This document shows positions 42,395-50,826 of a DNA stretch of 64,000 nt, one piece after another. The notes under the pieces are model-generated. The model was not told the DNA's origin. It saw nothing but the letters and a program-made list of their open reading frames with translations, and did no database searches. The translations under genes and the position numbers were made by a program. Every line of letters starts with the position of its first letter. Position 1 is the first letter of the stretch. The DNA lies in the NCBI GenBank assembly GCA_001829005.1, contig MIAG01000002.1:440837-504836 (forward strand), in the 5' to 3' direction. The stretch comes from Sphingobacteriia bacterium RIFOXYC2_FULL_35_18 (GTDB lineage: Bacteria > Bacteroidota > Bacteroidia > Chitinophagales > Chitinophagaceae).

Positions 42395-43501
42395 ATGGAT
42401 GACATTTTATTATTAGACGCAATTGAAAGATACCTCAGCGGAGAGATGAGCCCTGAAGAGCGTGCTTATTTTGAGAACCTACGTAATACTACTCCTGAAA
42501 TTGATCAGATGGTGGTAGAACACAATATGTTCTTACACCAAATTGCCGATTATTCTGCTAATATTCAGATTAAACAAACATTACATGAGGTTCATCAAAA
42601 CCTTTTAGAAAGAGGAGACCTTAACGAAGGGGGTACATTAAGCACTAAAGGAAAAGTAATTCAATTCTTTAATAAATATAAAAGAGTTACTGCAATTGCT
42701 GCTTCTGTAGGTGGTGTGATTGCACTATTCATCAGTGGGTTAGCCATGTATTTCTCTACTGCAGTTAACGATCCGAAACTAGAACAATTAGGTAAAGACT
42801 TAGAAGTAGTTAAGAAAAATCAACAATACCAGGGGAATATTATTAATGAAGTAACTTCTAAGATTCCTATCAATGCAAGATTGTTAAGTGGAGGATCAGG
42901 TTTTTTAGTAGACGTAAAAGGATATATTGTTACCAATGCCCATATTCTTAAGGGTACAGGTGCTATTGTAGTAAATAGTAAGGGGAAAGAGTTCAAATCT
43001 TCTATTGTTCTTATAGACCATGTTAAAGATTTGGCCATTCTAAAAATTAATGATGATGAATATGAAGCCATCAAGTCTATCCCTTATACCATACAAAAAA
43101 GCAATTCGGATTTAGGAGAAGAAATTTTCACTTTAGGTTATCCTAGAAACGAAATTGTTTATGGAATGGGATACTTAAGTGCAAAGTCTGGTTTCAATGG
43201 AGATTCACTTTCGTATCAAATTCAAATAAGTGCTAATCCTGGTAACTCAGGTGGCCCAGTATTTAACAAGAACGGGGAAGTAATTGGGGTATTAAGTACA
43301 AAACAAGCTCAAGCAGATGGTGTTGCGTTTGCAGTAAAATCAAAAAATATTCATTCAATTATTGAAGACTTAAAGAAAAGCGACACTGCTTTCCAGAGAG
43401 TTAAACTTCCAAGCAAATCGTCGTTAAAAGGAGTTGAAAGAAAAGTTCAAATTAATAAATTGGAAGACTGTGTTTATTTTGTAAAAGCTTACGGAAAATA
43501 G
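42395..43501 (+). CDS. Anti-sigma-like, membrane-anchored trypsin-family protease
   Basis: I chose ATG 42395 (368 aa), four bases after the sigma factor stop with GGAG eight bases before; a TTG at 42380 is in frame. The N-terminal 75 residues (LLDAIERYLSGEMSPEERAY, then ENLRNTTPEIDQMVVEHNMF) resemble cytoplasmic anti-sigma domains. One membrane helix spans about 98-121, then a linker and a trypsin-like domain of the DegP/S1C kind with H183 (TNAHIL), D212 (KDLAIL) and S285 (NPGNSGGPV). No PDZ domain follows. The intact triad suggests a periplasmic protease physically linked to sigma control. A strong terminator follows. Confidence 0.82.
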   Translation: MDDILLLDAIERYLSGEMSPEERAYFENLRNTTPEIDQMVVEHNMFLHQIADYSANIQIKQTLHEVHQNLLERGDLNEGGTLSTKGKVIQFFNKYKRVTAIAASVGGVIALFISGLAMYFSTAVNDPKLEQLGKDLEVVKKNQQYQGNIINEVTSKIPINARLLSGGSGFLVDVKGYIVTNAHILKGTGAIVVNSKGKEFKSSIVLIDHVKDLAILKINDDEYEAIKSIPYTIQKSNSDLGEEIFTLGYPRNEIVYGMGYLSAKSGFNGDSLSYQIQISANPGNSGGPVFNKNGEVIGVLSTKQAQADGVAFAVKSKNIHSIIEDLKKSDTAFQRVKLPSKSSLKGVERKVQINKLEDCVYFVKAYGK

Positions 43502-43520
43502 ACTACGCTTCATTTATATA

Positions 43521-43556
43521 AAAAGGTCTCAGTTCAAATAGTAGCTGAGACCTTTT
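43521..43556. terminator. Bidirectional terminator between the protease and nucleotidyltransferase genes
   Basis: A 12-bp perfect stem AAAAGGTCTCAG/CTGAGACCTTTT with a 12-base loop lies 20 bases after the protease stop and 25 bases before the end of the convergent gene. Confidence 0.88.
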
Positions 43557-43580
43557 ATTATTTAAAAGCTATCTGAATAT

Positions 43581-44480
43581 TTACTTCCATAAAGAAGCTG
43601 GATAAACTTTATCTTCTACTAATTGGCTAATAGCAGCTTGTACGCCAGGAGCATCTTCTTTGTAAGTTACACCAAACCATTGAGCAGATGTAGGTAGCAC
43701 TTTTAATACGCCTTTGCCAGATTGGATAAACTCGTTGGCTGCATAAGGAATGAAGAACTCCGATTTTAACTCCTGTCCTTTAGCAGTTAAAAATTCAGTG
43801 AACATATTTTCACACATATCAATAAAAGCAGGAGAAAAACAGAAATAGTTCATACTCACTAAACTGCTTCCGGGCAAAGGTGTTTTCCCATTTTCATCCT
43901 CAAATACAATTTCGCCTTCTTCTCTATAAATTTTGGTCCGTTCATTAATTTCTGTCAAATTGTTATCAGCATCGGCAGTACATACTCCTCTACTTACACT
44001 GCCATTTTCACTTAACGTTTTCTGTAACTCATATCCAACCAATGCAAAAGTATTGTCGTTACAAATGGTAGTTAAGAAATCGTGTGCCTTATGAAAAGCG
44101 TCACGACCATAATAATCATCTGCATTAATAACAGCAAAGGGTTCATTCACTTTACCCTTACAACATAATACAGCATGAGCAGTACCCCATGGTTTTGCTC
44201 TATCAGCTGGTATTGGATAGCCATTGGTATATGCTTCTAAATATTGATATACATAATCAGTAGCAATTTTTCCAGCCAATTTTGGCTCAAAAATACTTTT
44301 GAATTGTTCAGCAAATTCTTCTCGAATAATAAATACAACTTTACCAAATCCAGCCTCAATGGCATCGTAAATGGAATAATCCATGATGGTCTCTCCATCA
44401 GGGCCAAAAGACTGTATTTGTTTCATGCTTCCGTAACGGCTTGCCATTCCAGCAGCTAAAATTACAAGGGTAGGTTTCAT
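43581..44480 (-). CDS. Nucleotidyltransferase (NDP-sugar pyrophosphorylase family)
   Basis: The 299-residue protein starts with LVILAAGMASRYGSMKQIQ, the activated-sugar nucleotidyltransferase signature (G-x-G-x-R-like loop plus Lys), and contains PWGTAHAVLCC and VINADDYYGRDAFH with the metal-binding Asp pair. It resembles glucose-1-phosphate thymidylyl- or uridylyl-transferases but is a separate group found singly in Bacteroidota. The product sugar cannot be told. It has its own TAnnTTTG promoter and is divergent from the desulfhydrase-like gene. Confidence 0.85.
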   Translation of the reverse strand: MKPTLVILAAGMASRYGSMKQIQSFGPDGETIMDYSIYDAIEAGFGKVVFIIREEFAEQFKSIFEPKLAGKIATDYVYQYLEAYTNGYPIPADRAKPWGTAHAVLCCKGKVNEPFAVINADDYYGRDAFHKAHDFLTTICNDNTFALVGYELQKTLSENGSVSRGVCTADADNNLTEINERTKIYREEGEIVFEDENGKTPLPGSSLVSMNYFCFSPAFIDMCENMFTEFLTAKGQELKSEFFIPYAANEFIQSGKGVLKVLPTSAQWFGVTYKEDAPGVQAAISQLVEDKVYPASLWK

Positions 44481-44497
44481 AACTTAATTTTACAATA

Positions 44498-44505
44498 CAA
44501 AGTTA
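44498..44505 (-). promoter_or_regulatory. Bacteroidota promoter of the nucleotidyltransferase gene
   Basis: Minus-strand TAACTTTG (-7) lies 17 bases before the ATG. TTGTTG at 44526-44521 provides a -33 element at 15-18 bases' spacing. Confidence 0.58.
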
Positions 44506-44537
44506 AATCATTTAACATTGCAACAATTGATAAAAAA

Positions 44538-45419
44538 ATGTTATTCGATACAAATAAAATAATCATCCAGGAGCTGAATAGCTTAGGAACTGAAAATATT
44601 AAAGTTTCAACACTTAGAACAGACTTAATTCATCCTATTGTAAGTGGAAATAAATGGTTTAAATTAAGGTTTTATCTGGAGGAAGCAAAACGGCTCAAAT
44701 GCAATACCATTGCCAGTTTTGGCGGAGCTTACTCCAATCATATTGTGGCCCTTGCTGCTGTTTGCAAATTAAATGGATTCAATTCTGTTGGTTTTATTAG
44801 AGGCGAATGGAATGATTCGCCAAGTTTATTGGAAGCAAAAGCATTGGGTATGCAATTGCATTTCATTTCAAGAGATGCCTATAAATACAAAGAAGTAGTG
44901 ATGCAAAAATTTGCCAATAAAGATTGGTTTTGGATTAATGAAGGAGGCTATGGTATTAATGGAGCACTTGGTGCAGCTACTATTTTAACAACCAAGGACT
45001 GTTCTGCTTTTACACATATTATATGTGCTTGCGGAACTGGAACCATGTTAGCAGGACTAATTATTGGATCTAATGAAAATCAATTGGTCATTGGCATTAG
45101 TGTGTTAAAGAATAATACTGGGTTAAATGATCTGGTTACAGCCTTACTCCCACCGGAAAAAAATAAAATATTTACTACCCTACACGATTATCATTTTGGA
45201 GGCTATGCTAAACATCCCGCTGAATTAATTGATTATATGAACCAATTATTTAAAAGAGAAAAGTTGCCTACTGATATTGTATATACTTCTAAGCTTTTTT
45301 ATGCTGTTGAAGACTTAATTCAACAGCAATATTTTAGTGATAACGCTAATATTTTGCTAATACATAGTGGAGGGTTACAAGGTAATAGAAGTTTAGCCCC
45401 TGGAAGGTTAATTTATTAA
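44538..45419 (+). CDS. D-cysteine desulfhydrase / ACC deaminase-like PLP enzyme
   Basis: The 293-residue fold-type II PLP enzyme carries the Schiff-base Lys in VSGNKWFKLRFYLEEA, the nucleophile region SFGGAYSNHIVALAAV, and a phosphate-binding loop CACGTGTMLAGLI. It is shorter than canonical ACC deaminases (about 330-340 residues). In bacteria without ethylene-related context these enzymes usually degrade D-cysteine or related D-amino acids. A D-amino acid dehydrogenase is encoded 16 kb away. It is followed 27 bases later by a secreted protein gene with its own promoter element. Confidence 0.85.
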   Translation: MLFDTNKIIIQELNSLGTENIKVSTLRTDLIHPIVSGNKWFKLRFYLEEAKRLKCNTIASFGGAYSNHIVALAAVCKLNGFNSVGFIRGEWNDSPSLLEAKALGMQLHFISRDAYKYKEVVMQKFANKDWFWINEGGYGINGALGAATILTTKDCSAFTHIICACGTGTMLAGLIIGSNENQLVIGISVLKNNTGLNDLVTALLPPEKNKIFTTLHDYHFGGYAKHPAELIDYMNQLFKREKLPTDIVYTSKLFYAVEDLIQQQYFSDNANILLIHSGGLQGNRSLAPGRLIY

Positions 45420-45430
45420 TCTTAAAAAAA

Positions 45431-45438
45431 TATATTTG
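45431..45438 (+). promoter_or_regulatory. Bacteroidota -7 element upstream of a secreted protein gene
   Basis: TATATTTG matches TAnnTTTG and lies eight bases before the ATG at 45447, implying a very short 5' leader. Confidence 0.48.
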
Positions 45439-45446
45439 TACTGAGT

Positions 45447-45971
45447 ATGAGAAGTTTCAGTTTAATAATCATTTGTTTTTTCGGCTTTTTGAAATTAGCT
45501 GTTGCACAAAAAAAAATGCCAAAAAGTGCTAATAAAACTGCTTTGACTCAAAGGATTTTTATCAAAAATAAACTGTTCAAAGAGTTGTCTGCTAGCGATT
45601 ACAAAAAGTTTAAAGATTCCATATTTGCCAATACCAAAGACACGCTTACACGAATTGGAAAAAGAAGTCTTCAATTTTCACCAGCAACAATAGAAGCAAC
45701 AACTTCGCCGCAAATTCAAGACAATTGGGCTCCTTCTATTTATGTATTTACTAATTCTAAAGGGAACTTAACCATTCAATTACCCAATACAAATACCAAA
45801 CGATACAGCTTATTTATTTATGATGGCAAATTGTTGTTACATAATATTACCAACTTGAAGGAAGATTATTGGATAATTGAAAAAAGCAATTTCTACCATA
45901 GTGGATGGTATAATTTTGAATTATACTGTAACGGAGAACTCTTAGAAAGAAACAAATTTCTGCTGCATTAA
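45447..45971 (+). CDS. Secreted protein of unknown function
   Basis: The 174-residue protein has a signal peptide (MRSFSLIIICFFGFLKLAVAQ). The mature region begins Lys-rich, has a helical segment (RIFIKNKLFKELSASDYKKF) and a C-terminal beta-rich half (IYVFTNSKGNLTIQL, RYSLFIYDGKLLLHN, GWYNFELYCNGELLE) that looks like a compact beta-sandwich. I recognise no family. Its stop overlaps the convergent lipB stop by four bases. Confidence 0.75.
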   Translation: MRSFSLIIICFFGFLKLAVAQKKMPKSANKTALTQRIFIKNKLFKELSASDYKKFKDSIFANTKDTLTRIGKRSLQFSPATIEATTSPQIQDNWAPSIYVFTNSKGNLTIQLPNTNTKRYSLFIYDGKLLLHNITNLKEDYWIIEKSNFYHSGWYNFELYCNGELLERNKFLLH

Positions 45972-46696
45972 GCAGGATGCCCAATCAATTTGCATAGGAA
46001 TATAGCTTCAAAATGTTTCTTTACCCTATACTTGACTTCCTCAAAATCGATCATTCGTCCTAGTTCTTGTGCCAAGGATGTCACTTTCTTATTTTGGATT
46101 CCACAAGGAACTATATGATCAAAATAAGTGAGGTCTGTATTTACATTAAATGCAAATCCATGCATGGTAATCCATCTGCTGCATTTAATTCCCATAGCAC
46201 ATATTTTTCTTTCCTTCCCTTTAATATGAGCATCTAACCAAACCCCTGTTTCACCCGCACTTCTCTCCCCTTTTAAACCATAATCTGCCATGGTTTTAAT
46301 GATGACTTCTTCTAATGATCTTAAGTACCATCCTAAATCGGTTTTAAATCTTTCTAAATCTAAAATTGGATACCCAACCAATTGTCCTGGCCCATGAAAA
46401 GTGATGTCTCCCCCCCTATTTATATGAAAATATTCAATGCCTTTTTTTAGCCGATCTGTTTCACTAATTAATACATGCTCTTCTTTACCATTTTTACCTA
46501 ATGTATATACAGGAAAGTGCTCAACAAATAATAAATGATGTAAGGTTGGTATGATTTCAGGAGCATTGAACTGTTGATTCCCAAATTTAAAAGCCATTTT
46601 AATATCTGCATTTGCTTTTAATAAAGCTTCTTGCTGGTCCCAAACTTCTTTATAGCTTCTTTTACCTAAATCGTTGAAAATGACTTCCTGTTCCAT
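45968..46696 (-). CDS. lipB: Lipoyl(octanoyl) transferase LipB
   Basis: LipB (242 aa) moves octanoyl from acyl carrier protein to lipoyl domains of 2-oxoacid dehydrogenases and GcvH. The signature HINRGGDITFHGPGQLVGYPI region, the catalytic Lys in MGIKCSRWITMHGFAFNVN, and the acyl-accepting Cys in IVPCGIQ are all present. The length is a little above the usual 210-230. It is divergent from the rluA-family gene; 28 bases separate the two starts, so their promoters overlap. Confidence 0.95.
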   Translation of the reverse strand: MEQEVIFNDLGKRSYKEVWDQQEALLKANADIKMAFKFGNQQFNAPEIIPTLHHLLFVEHFPVYTLGKNGKEEHVLISETDRLKKGIEYFHINRGGDITFHGPGQLVGYPILDLERFKTDLGWYLRSLEEVIIKTMADYGLKGERSAGETGVWLDAHIKGKERKICAMGIKCSRWITMHGFAFNVNTDLTYFDHIVPCGIQNKKVTSLAQELGRMIDFEEVKYRVKKHFEAIFLCKLIGHPA

Positions 46697-46712
46697 ACCA
46701 CAAAAATAAAGT

Positions 46713-46720
46713 TAATTTTG
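46713..46720 (+). promoter_or_regulatory. Bacteroidota -7 element immediately before the RluA-family gene
   Basis: TAATTTTG matches TAnnTTTG and ends only four bases before the ATG at 46725. Transcription should start about at the ATG, suggesting a leaderless mRNA. Confidence 0.5.
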
Positions 46721-46724
46721 CCGC

Positions 46725-47762
46725 ATGCAGATAGATACCGAATTAATTTCAGAAGAGCAATCTGATGCCTTGTATGAACGCAAGATTTTTACTGTAGACA
46801 AAGGCCAAGAACCCTTCAGAATAGATAAATGGGTTCAGATGCATATGGAAGGAGCTACCAGAAATAAAGTACAACAAGGAATTGAAGCAGGGTTTTTAAC
46901 TGTAAATGGTAAAACAGTTAAAAGCAACTATAAGATAAAGCCAGGAGATGAAATCATTCTAATGAGTTTGATTAATCCTGAACACACCATTCTAAAAGAG
47001 GAGCCCATTCCATTGAATATTGTTTATGAAGACGATTATTTAATGGTTTTAAATAAACCCCCTAATATGGTGGTGCATCCCGGGGTTGGGAATTTTAGCG
47101 GAACCTTATTAAATGGTGTAGCCTATTATTTGAGACAACAGAATCCTCAATTAAACGAAGAAAGTTTACCCCGATTTGGATTAGTTCATCGAATAGATAA
47201 AAACACCACCGGATTAATTGTTTTAGCTAAAACTGGAGAAGCCGCTGCGCATTTAGCCAAACAGTTTTTTAATCATACCGTTAACCGCAGATATATTGCT
47301 TTAGTCTGGGGGAATATACAAGAAGAGGAAGGTACTATTAACGCACATATTGCTCGCCATAAACAACATAGAAAAATGTTTGACGCTTATCCCGAAGGCG
47401 ATACAGGAAAACATGCAATAACCCATTTTAAAGTGTTAGAAAGATTCAATTATGTAACCTTAGTGGAATGTAAATTAGAAACAGGGCGAACGCACCAAAT
47501 AAGGGTGCATATGAAACATATTGGGCATACGCTTTTTAACGACATAGAATATGGTGGTGATAAAATTTTAAAAGGCACTATATACTCAAAGTACAAGCAA
47601 TTTGTAGACAATTGTTTTGAGGCTTGTCCAAGATGTGCGCTACATGCAAAAACGCTCGGGTTTATTCATCCACACACTGGTAAAGAAATCTTTTTTGAAT
47701 CCCCATTACCTGCAGATATGGAAGCTGCGATTGATAAATGGAGACAATATAGTAAGGTTTAA
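46725..47762 (+). CDS. RluA-family pseudouridine synthase (RluD-like)
   Basis: The 345-residue protein has an N-terminal S4 RNA-binding domain (FRIDKWVQMHMEGATRNKVQ, then FLTVNGKTVKSNYKIKPGDE) and the RluA catalytic domain with the active-site Asp in LVHRIDKNTTGLIVLAKT, plus GRTHQIRVHMKHIGH. The S4 domain and length fit RluD, which modifies helix 69 of 23S rRNA, though RluC-like specificity is possible. It is divergent from lipB. Confidence 0.93.
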   Translation: MQIDTELISEEQSDALYERKIFTVDKGQEPFRIDKWVQMHMEGATRNKVQQGIEAGFLTVNGKTVKSNYKIKPGDEIILMSLINPEHTILKEEPIPLNIVYEDDYLMVLNKPPNMVVHPGVGNFSGTLLNGVAYYLRQQNPQLNEESLPRFGLVHRIDKNTTGLIVLAKTGEAAAHLAKQFFNHTVNRRYIALVWGNIQEEEGTINAHIARHKQHRKMFDAYPEGDTGKHAITHFKVLERFNYVTLVECKLETGRTHQIRVHMKHIGHTLFNDIEYGGDKILKGTIYSKYKQFVDNCFEACPRCALHAKTLGFIHPHTGKEIFFESPLPADMEAAIDKWRQYSKV

Positions 47763-47879
47763 CATTTTGTTAGGATATCAGAACGTGATCTAAGCTTAAT
47801 GATTTGATAAATAAAAAATAGGCGTAGTTATATATCAACAGTATTGTGCAAATTTGTGCAGAGAGAAAATTTACACTAC

Positions 47880-49550
47880 ATGATTCGTGGAACAGCGCTT
47901 GCCATCTTTTTAGGATGTGGAATTGGTTTGTCTTCTTTTGCACAATCGGATATACCGAAGGGTTGGCATTTACTAGATTTAGAAACCAACCATGTTTACG
48001 GAATAAGCTTAAATAAAGCATACGATTTATTAGCGGCTAAAAATAAAAAGCCTCAACCTGTTATTGTTGCGGTATTAGATTCCGGTGTAGATACCACACA
48101 TGAGGATTTGAAAAAAGTATTATGGAGAAATCCAAAAGAAATTCCTGGCAATGGCATTGATGACGACAAAAACGGATATGTAGATGATGTTTTTGGTTGG
48201 AATTTTTTAGGCGGTAAAGATGGCAAAAGCCTTAAAAAAGCCGGAGACGAAAGAGCTAGGGTATTTCACAAATGGAAGAATAGATATCAATCCACTCTAA
48301 TAGATACCAACCTGCTTTCAGCTACAGAAAAATCACAATATCAAATGTGGTCTAAAGCTGCAAAGGAACTCAACTTTAGTCAAGAAGAAATGATGGACTT
48401 AATGTTTATAGAAGTAACGGCTAAAGCATTAAAAAGGCATGATAAAATTCTTCGACAAGAAATGGGAGTAGATGAATATAATTGTGAGAAACTAGAAAAA
48501 TTTGAACCAGTTACCAAAGCTGCAAGAGATGCAAAATTGGGCTTTCTGACTGTAATGAAAATGCTTCAAATTGATCCGGAAGAAAAAAACTCAAATGCAT
48601 TAAAAGAGCTTGAAGAATATATTGAAGGAAAAAAATCGGCATTCGAATCAAAAGACATTGCTCCTCCTAATTATAGACGCGAAATAATAGGAGATGATTA
48701 TGAAAATTTATCGGACAGATTTTATGGGAACAACGATGTAATGGGTCCTGGTCCTACACACGGCACTCATGTGTCTGGTATCATTGGTGCAGTTAGAAAT
48801 AATGGAATTGGCATTGACGGAGTTGCTGACCAAGTAAAAATAATGACACTTAGAATTGTTCCAGATGGGGACGAATACGACAAAGATATTGCATTGGCCA
48901 TTCGATATGCTGTAGACCATGGAGCCAAAATTATCAATATGAGTTTTGGGAAATCTTTTTCCCCAGAAAAAGCTTGGGTAGATAGTGCAGTTAAGTATGC
49001 AGAACAAAAAGATGTTTTACTCATTCATGCTGCAGGCAATGATGCAGAAAACCTCGATTCAGTTGAAAACTTTCCCAGCCCTTGGCTAAATCCTTGGAAA
49101 TCCTATGCTAAAAATTATATTACAGTTGGGGCCAGCAGTGACCCTAATTTAGGCCCAAGCATTGCAGCAGATTTCAGCAGCTATGGTCAATACCAAGTGG
49201 ATGTATTTGCCCCTGGTGTAAAAATATTTTCAACTATCCCTGGTGGTAACAATTATGGAAATTTGAAAGGAACCAGTATGGCAACCCCAATAGTTTCGGG
49301 ATTGGCAGCCATTTTAAAATCTTATTACCCTCAATTAACTGCTATTGATATAAAGAAAATCATTGAACAATCTGCATTCAAACCTGCTGATGATATTAAA
49401 TGTTTAAAGCCTGGTCAAGAACCCACTATTGTCCCATTCAAATCTTTATCTAAAACAGGGGGAATTGTAAACGCATTTGAAGCAGTGAAAATGGCCAATG
49501 AATTCAAGCCTATTACTACCATTAAATCAAGTACTAACACAAAAAAATAA
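47880..49550 (+). CDS. Secreted subtilisin-like (S8) peptidase
   Basis: I chose ATG 47880 (556 aa), which gives a clean signal peptide MIRGTALAIFLGCGIGLSSFAQ; a TTG at 47844 would add 12 charged residues. The triad is Asp67 (VIVAVLDSGVDTTHED), His near 294-297 (GPTHGTHVSGIIG) and Ser near 465 (GTSMATPIVSGLAA). About 225 residues separate Asp from His, against roughly 32 in subtilisin; the insert is mostly helical and charged (ATEKSQYQMWSKAAKEL, then LKELEEYIEGKKSAFE). There is no T9SS sorting domain at the C-terminus. The protease probably acts in the periplasm or at the cell surface. Confidence 0.9.
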   Translation: MIRGTALAIFLGCGIGLSSFAQSDIPKGWHLLDLETNHVYGISLNKAYDLLAAKNKKPQPVIVAVLDSGVDTTHEDLKKVLWRNPKEIPGNGIDDDKNGYVDDVFGWNFLGGKDGKSLKKAGDERARVFHKWKNRYQSTLIDTNLLSATEKSQYQMWSKAAKELNFSQEEMMDLMFIEVTAKALKRHDKILRQEMGVDEYNCEKLEKFEPVTKAARDAKLGFLTVMKMLQIDPEEKNSNALKELEEYIEGKKSAFESKDIAPPNYRREIIGDDYENLSDRFYGNNDVMGPGPTHGTHVSGIIGAVRNNGIGIDGVADQVKIMTLRIVPDGDEYDKDIALAIRYAVDHGAKIINMSFGKSFSPEKAWVDSAVKYAEQKDVLLIHAAGNDAENLDSVENFPSPWLNPWKSYAKNYITVGASSDPNLGPSIAADFSSYGQYQVDVFAPGVKIFSTIPGGNNYGNLKGTSMATPIVSGLAAILKSYYPQLTAIDIKKIIEQSAFKPADDIKCLKPGQEPTIVPFKSLSKTGGIVNAFEAVKMANEFKPITTIKSSTNTKK

Positions 49551-49552
49551 CC

Positions 49553-50062
49553 ATGCCAAAGCCCCTTTCAGGAGAATACCCTGCCTATTTTGAAGGATAT
49601 ATTAATCAAGTTGAGGTAACGGATATTCAAGAAGCAGTAAAACTATTGTCTTACCCACTCACTTACTTTTTTTTAAATCTTCCCGATGAAAAAGGAGACT
49701 ACGCATATGCCGAAGGAAAATGGACAATAAAAGATCTTATTCAGCATATAATTGATACCGAAAGAATCATGCAATACAGATTACTAAGGGTTGCAAGAAA
49801 TGATTCAACCCCTTTACCAGGATTTGATGAAAACCTTTATGCACAAGCCGCACAGGCGAATGAAAGAACTTTTATAGCATTAAAAGAAGAGTTTAAAGCC
49901 CTTAGAAAATCTACTGATTTATTAATTAGTTCTTTAACTGAAAATCAATTAATGAACAGTGGAATTGCAAGTGATAAAAAAGTAACTGCTAATGCTATAG
50001 CATTTATATTATTTGGTCACTTATTACATCACAAAAAAATTATTGAAGAGCGTTATTTATAA
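49553..50062 (+). CDS. DinB-family protein
   Basis: The 169-residue protein is a DinB/YfiT-like four-helix bundle: YAEGKWTIKDLIQHIIDTER is the central helix pair with a metal-binding His, and a C-terminal His pair is in ILFGHLLHHKKIIEERY. These proteins are metal-binding, and some act as thiol-dependent S-transferases using bacillithiol; bshC is encoded 9 kb downstream. The gene follows the subtilase by two bases and is probably cotranscribed. The specific role is unknown. Confidence 0.85.
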   Translation: MPKPLSGEYPAYFEGYINQVEVTDIQEAVKLLSYPLTYFFLNLPDEKGDYAYAEGKWTIKDLIQHIIDTERIMQYRLLRVARNDSTPLPGFDENLYAQAAQANERTFIALKEEFKALRKSTDLLISSLTENQLMNSGIASDKKVTANAIAFILFGHLLHHKKIIEERYL

Positions 50063-50078
50063 TTTTACAATACCAACA

Positions 50079-50113
50079 AAAAGTCCCGACTACAATTTGT
50101 AATCGGGACTTTT
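50079..50113. terminator. Bidirectional terminator between DinB and YceI genes
   Basis: AAAAGTCCCGA pairs with TCGGGACTTTT over 11 bp around a 13-base loop, between two convergent genes. Confidence 0.88.
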
Positions 50114-50139
50114 CTTTTGATATAGTGAGTAATCAATAA

Positions 50140-50712
50140 TTACTTAGTAGCATAAAGGTGAACAGCAACCTGTACATCTTTAGCAATATTTCCAACACCG
50201 TAGTTAATACCAAATAAGGTTCTATCCATGGCAAAGAAAGCTTCTGCAAATAAGCCTTTCTCGTCTGCACTACGAATAGCTGCTTTGAAGCTTACAGGTA
50301 AGCTAGCGCCTTTTAAGTTTAATTCACCAGTAATAGTAGCATTGGTTTCGTCGCTGTAAACAACATTAGTGATTTTGTAAGTAGCTTCACCATATTTAGC
50401 AACATCAAAAAAATCTCCAGACTTTAAGTGGCCTTCTAACTTAGCACCAGCAGCATCGGTAACTTTAATATTAGCTAAATCAATAACAAACTCACCACCA
50501 GTCACTTTTCCACCATTAACTTGTACAGCACCACTTTTAACATTGAAAAAGCCTGTATGGAAGTCATTCTTTTTAGAACCTACCCAGTCAACGCGACTCT
50601 TTCCGGCTTCTACTTTATAAGTGATTACTTCTTTGGTACTAGATACACCAGTAAAAGAATAAATGCCTACTAAAAAAGCTGTACTTAACAGCGCTAATGC
50701 CATTTTTTTCAT
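50140..50712 (-). CDS. YceI-family periplasmic protein
   Basis: The 190-residue protein has an N-terminal signal peptide (MKKMALALLSTAFLVGIYSF) and a YceI lipocalin-like beta-barrel that binds isoprenoids or other long lipids. Typical segments are YKVEAGKSRVDWVGSKKN, TGGEFVIDLANIKVTD, HLKSGDFFDVAKYGEATYKI and VAVHLYATK. The usual function is uncertain (stress or polyisoprenoid transport). It stands alone with a clear promoter and a terminator, suggesting a regulated, well-expressed gene. Confidence 0.9.
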   Translation of the reverse strand: MKKMALALLSTAFLVGIYSFTGVSSTKEVITYKVEAGKSRVDWVGSKKNDFHTGFFNVKSGAVQVNGGKVTGGEFVIDLANIKVTDAAGAKLEGHLKSGDFFDVAKYGEATYKITNVVYSDETNATITGELNLKGASLPVSFKAAIRSADEKGLFAEAFFAMDRTLFGINYGVGNIAKDVQVAVHLYATK

Positions 50713-50733
50713 GTTGATTTTTATTTAGATTTT

Positions 50734-50741
50734 CAAAAATA
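50734..50741 (-). promoter_or_regulatory. Bacteroidota promoter of the YceI gene
   Basis: Minus-strand TATTTTTG (-7) lies 21 bases before the ATG, with TTGTTG at 50762-50757 giving -33 at 15-18 bases' spacing, the same layout as at 44498. Confidence 0.6.
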
Positions 50742-50803
50742 CAAAAATTAATGTTACAACAACAATTTTAACAAAAGGTTTAAATCTGCATCCACGATTA
50801 TCT

Positions 50804-50811
50804 TATCTTCG
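50804..50811 (+). promoter_or_regulatory. Near-consensus -7 element upstream of sucC
   Basis: TATCTTCG differs by one base from TAnnTTTG and lies 15 bases before the chosen sucC ATG. No strong -33 is visible. Confidence 0.4.
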
Positions 50812-50826
50812 CAAAAATTGTTCCAT

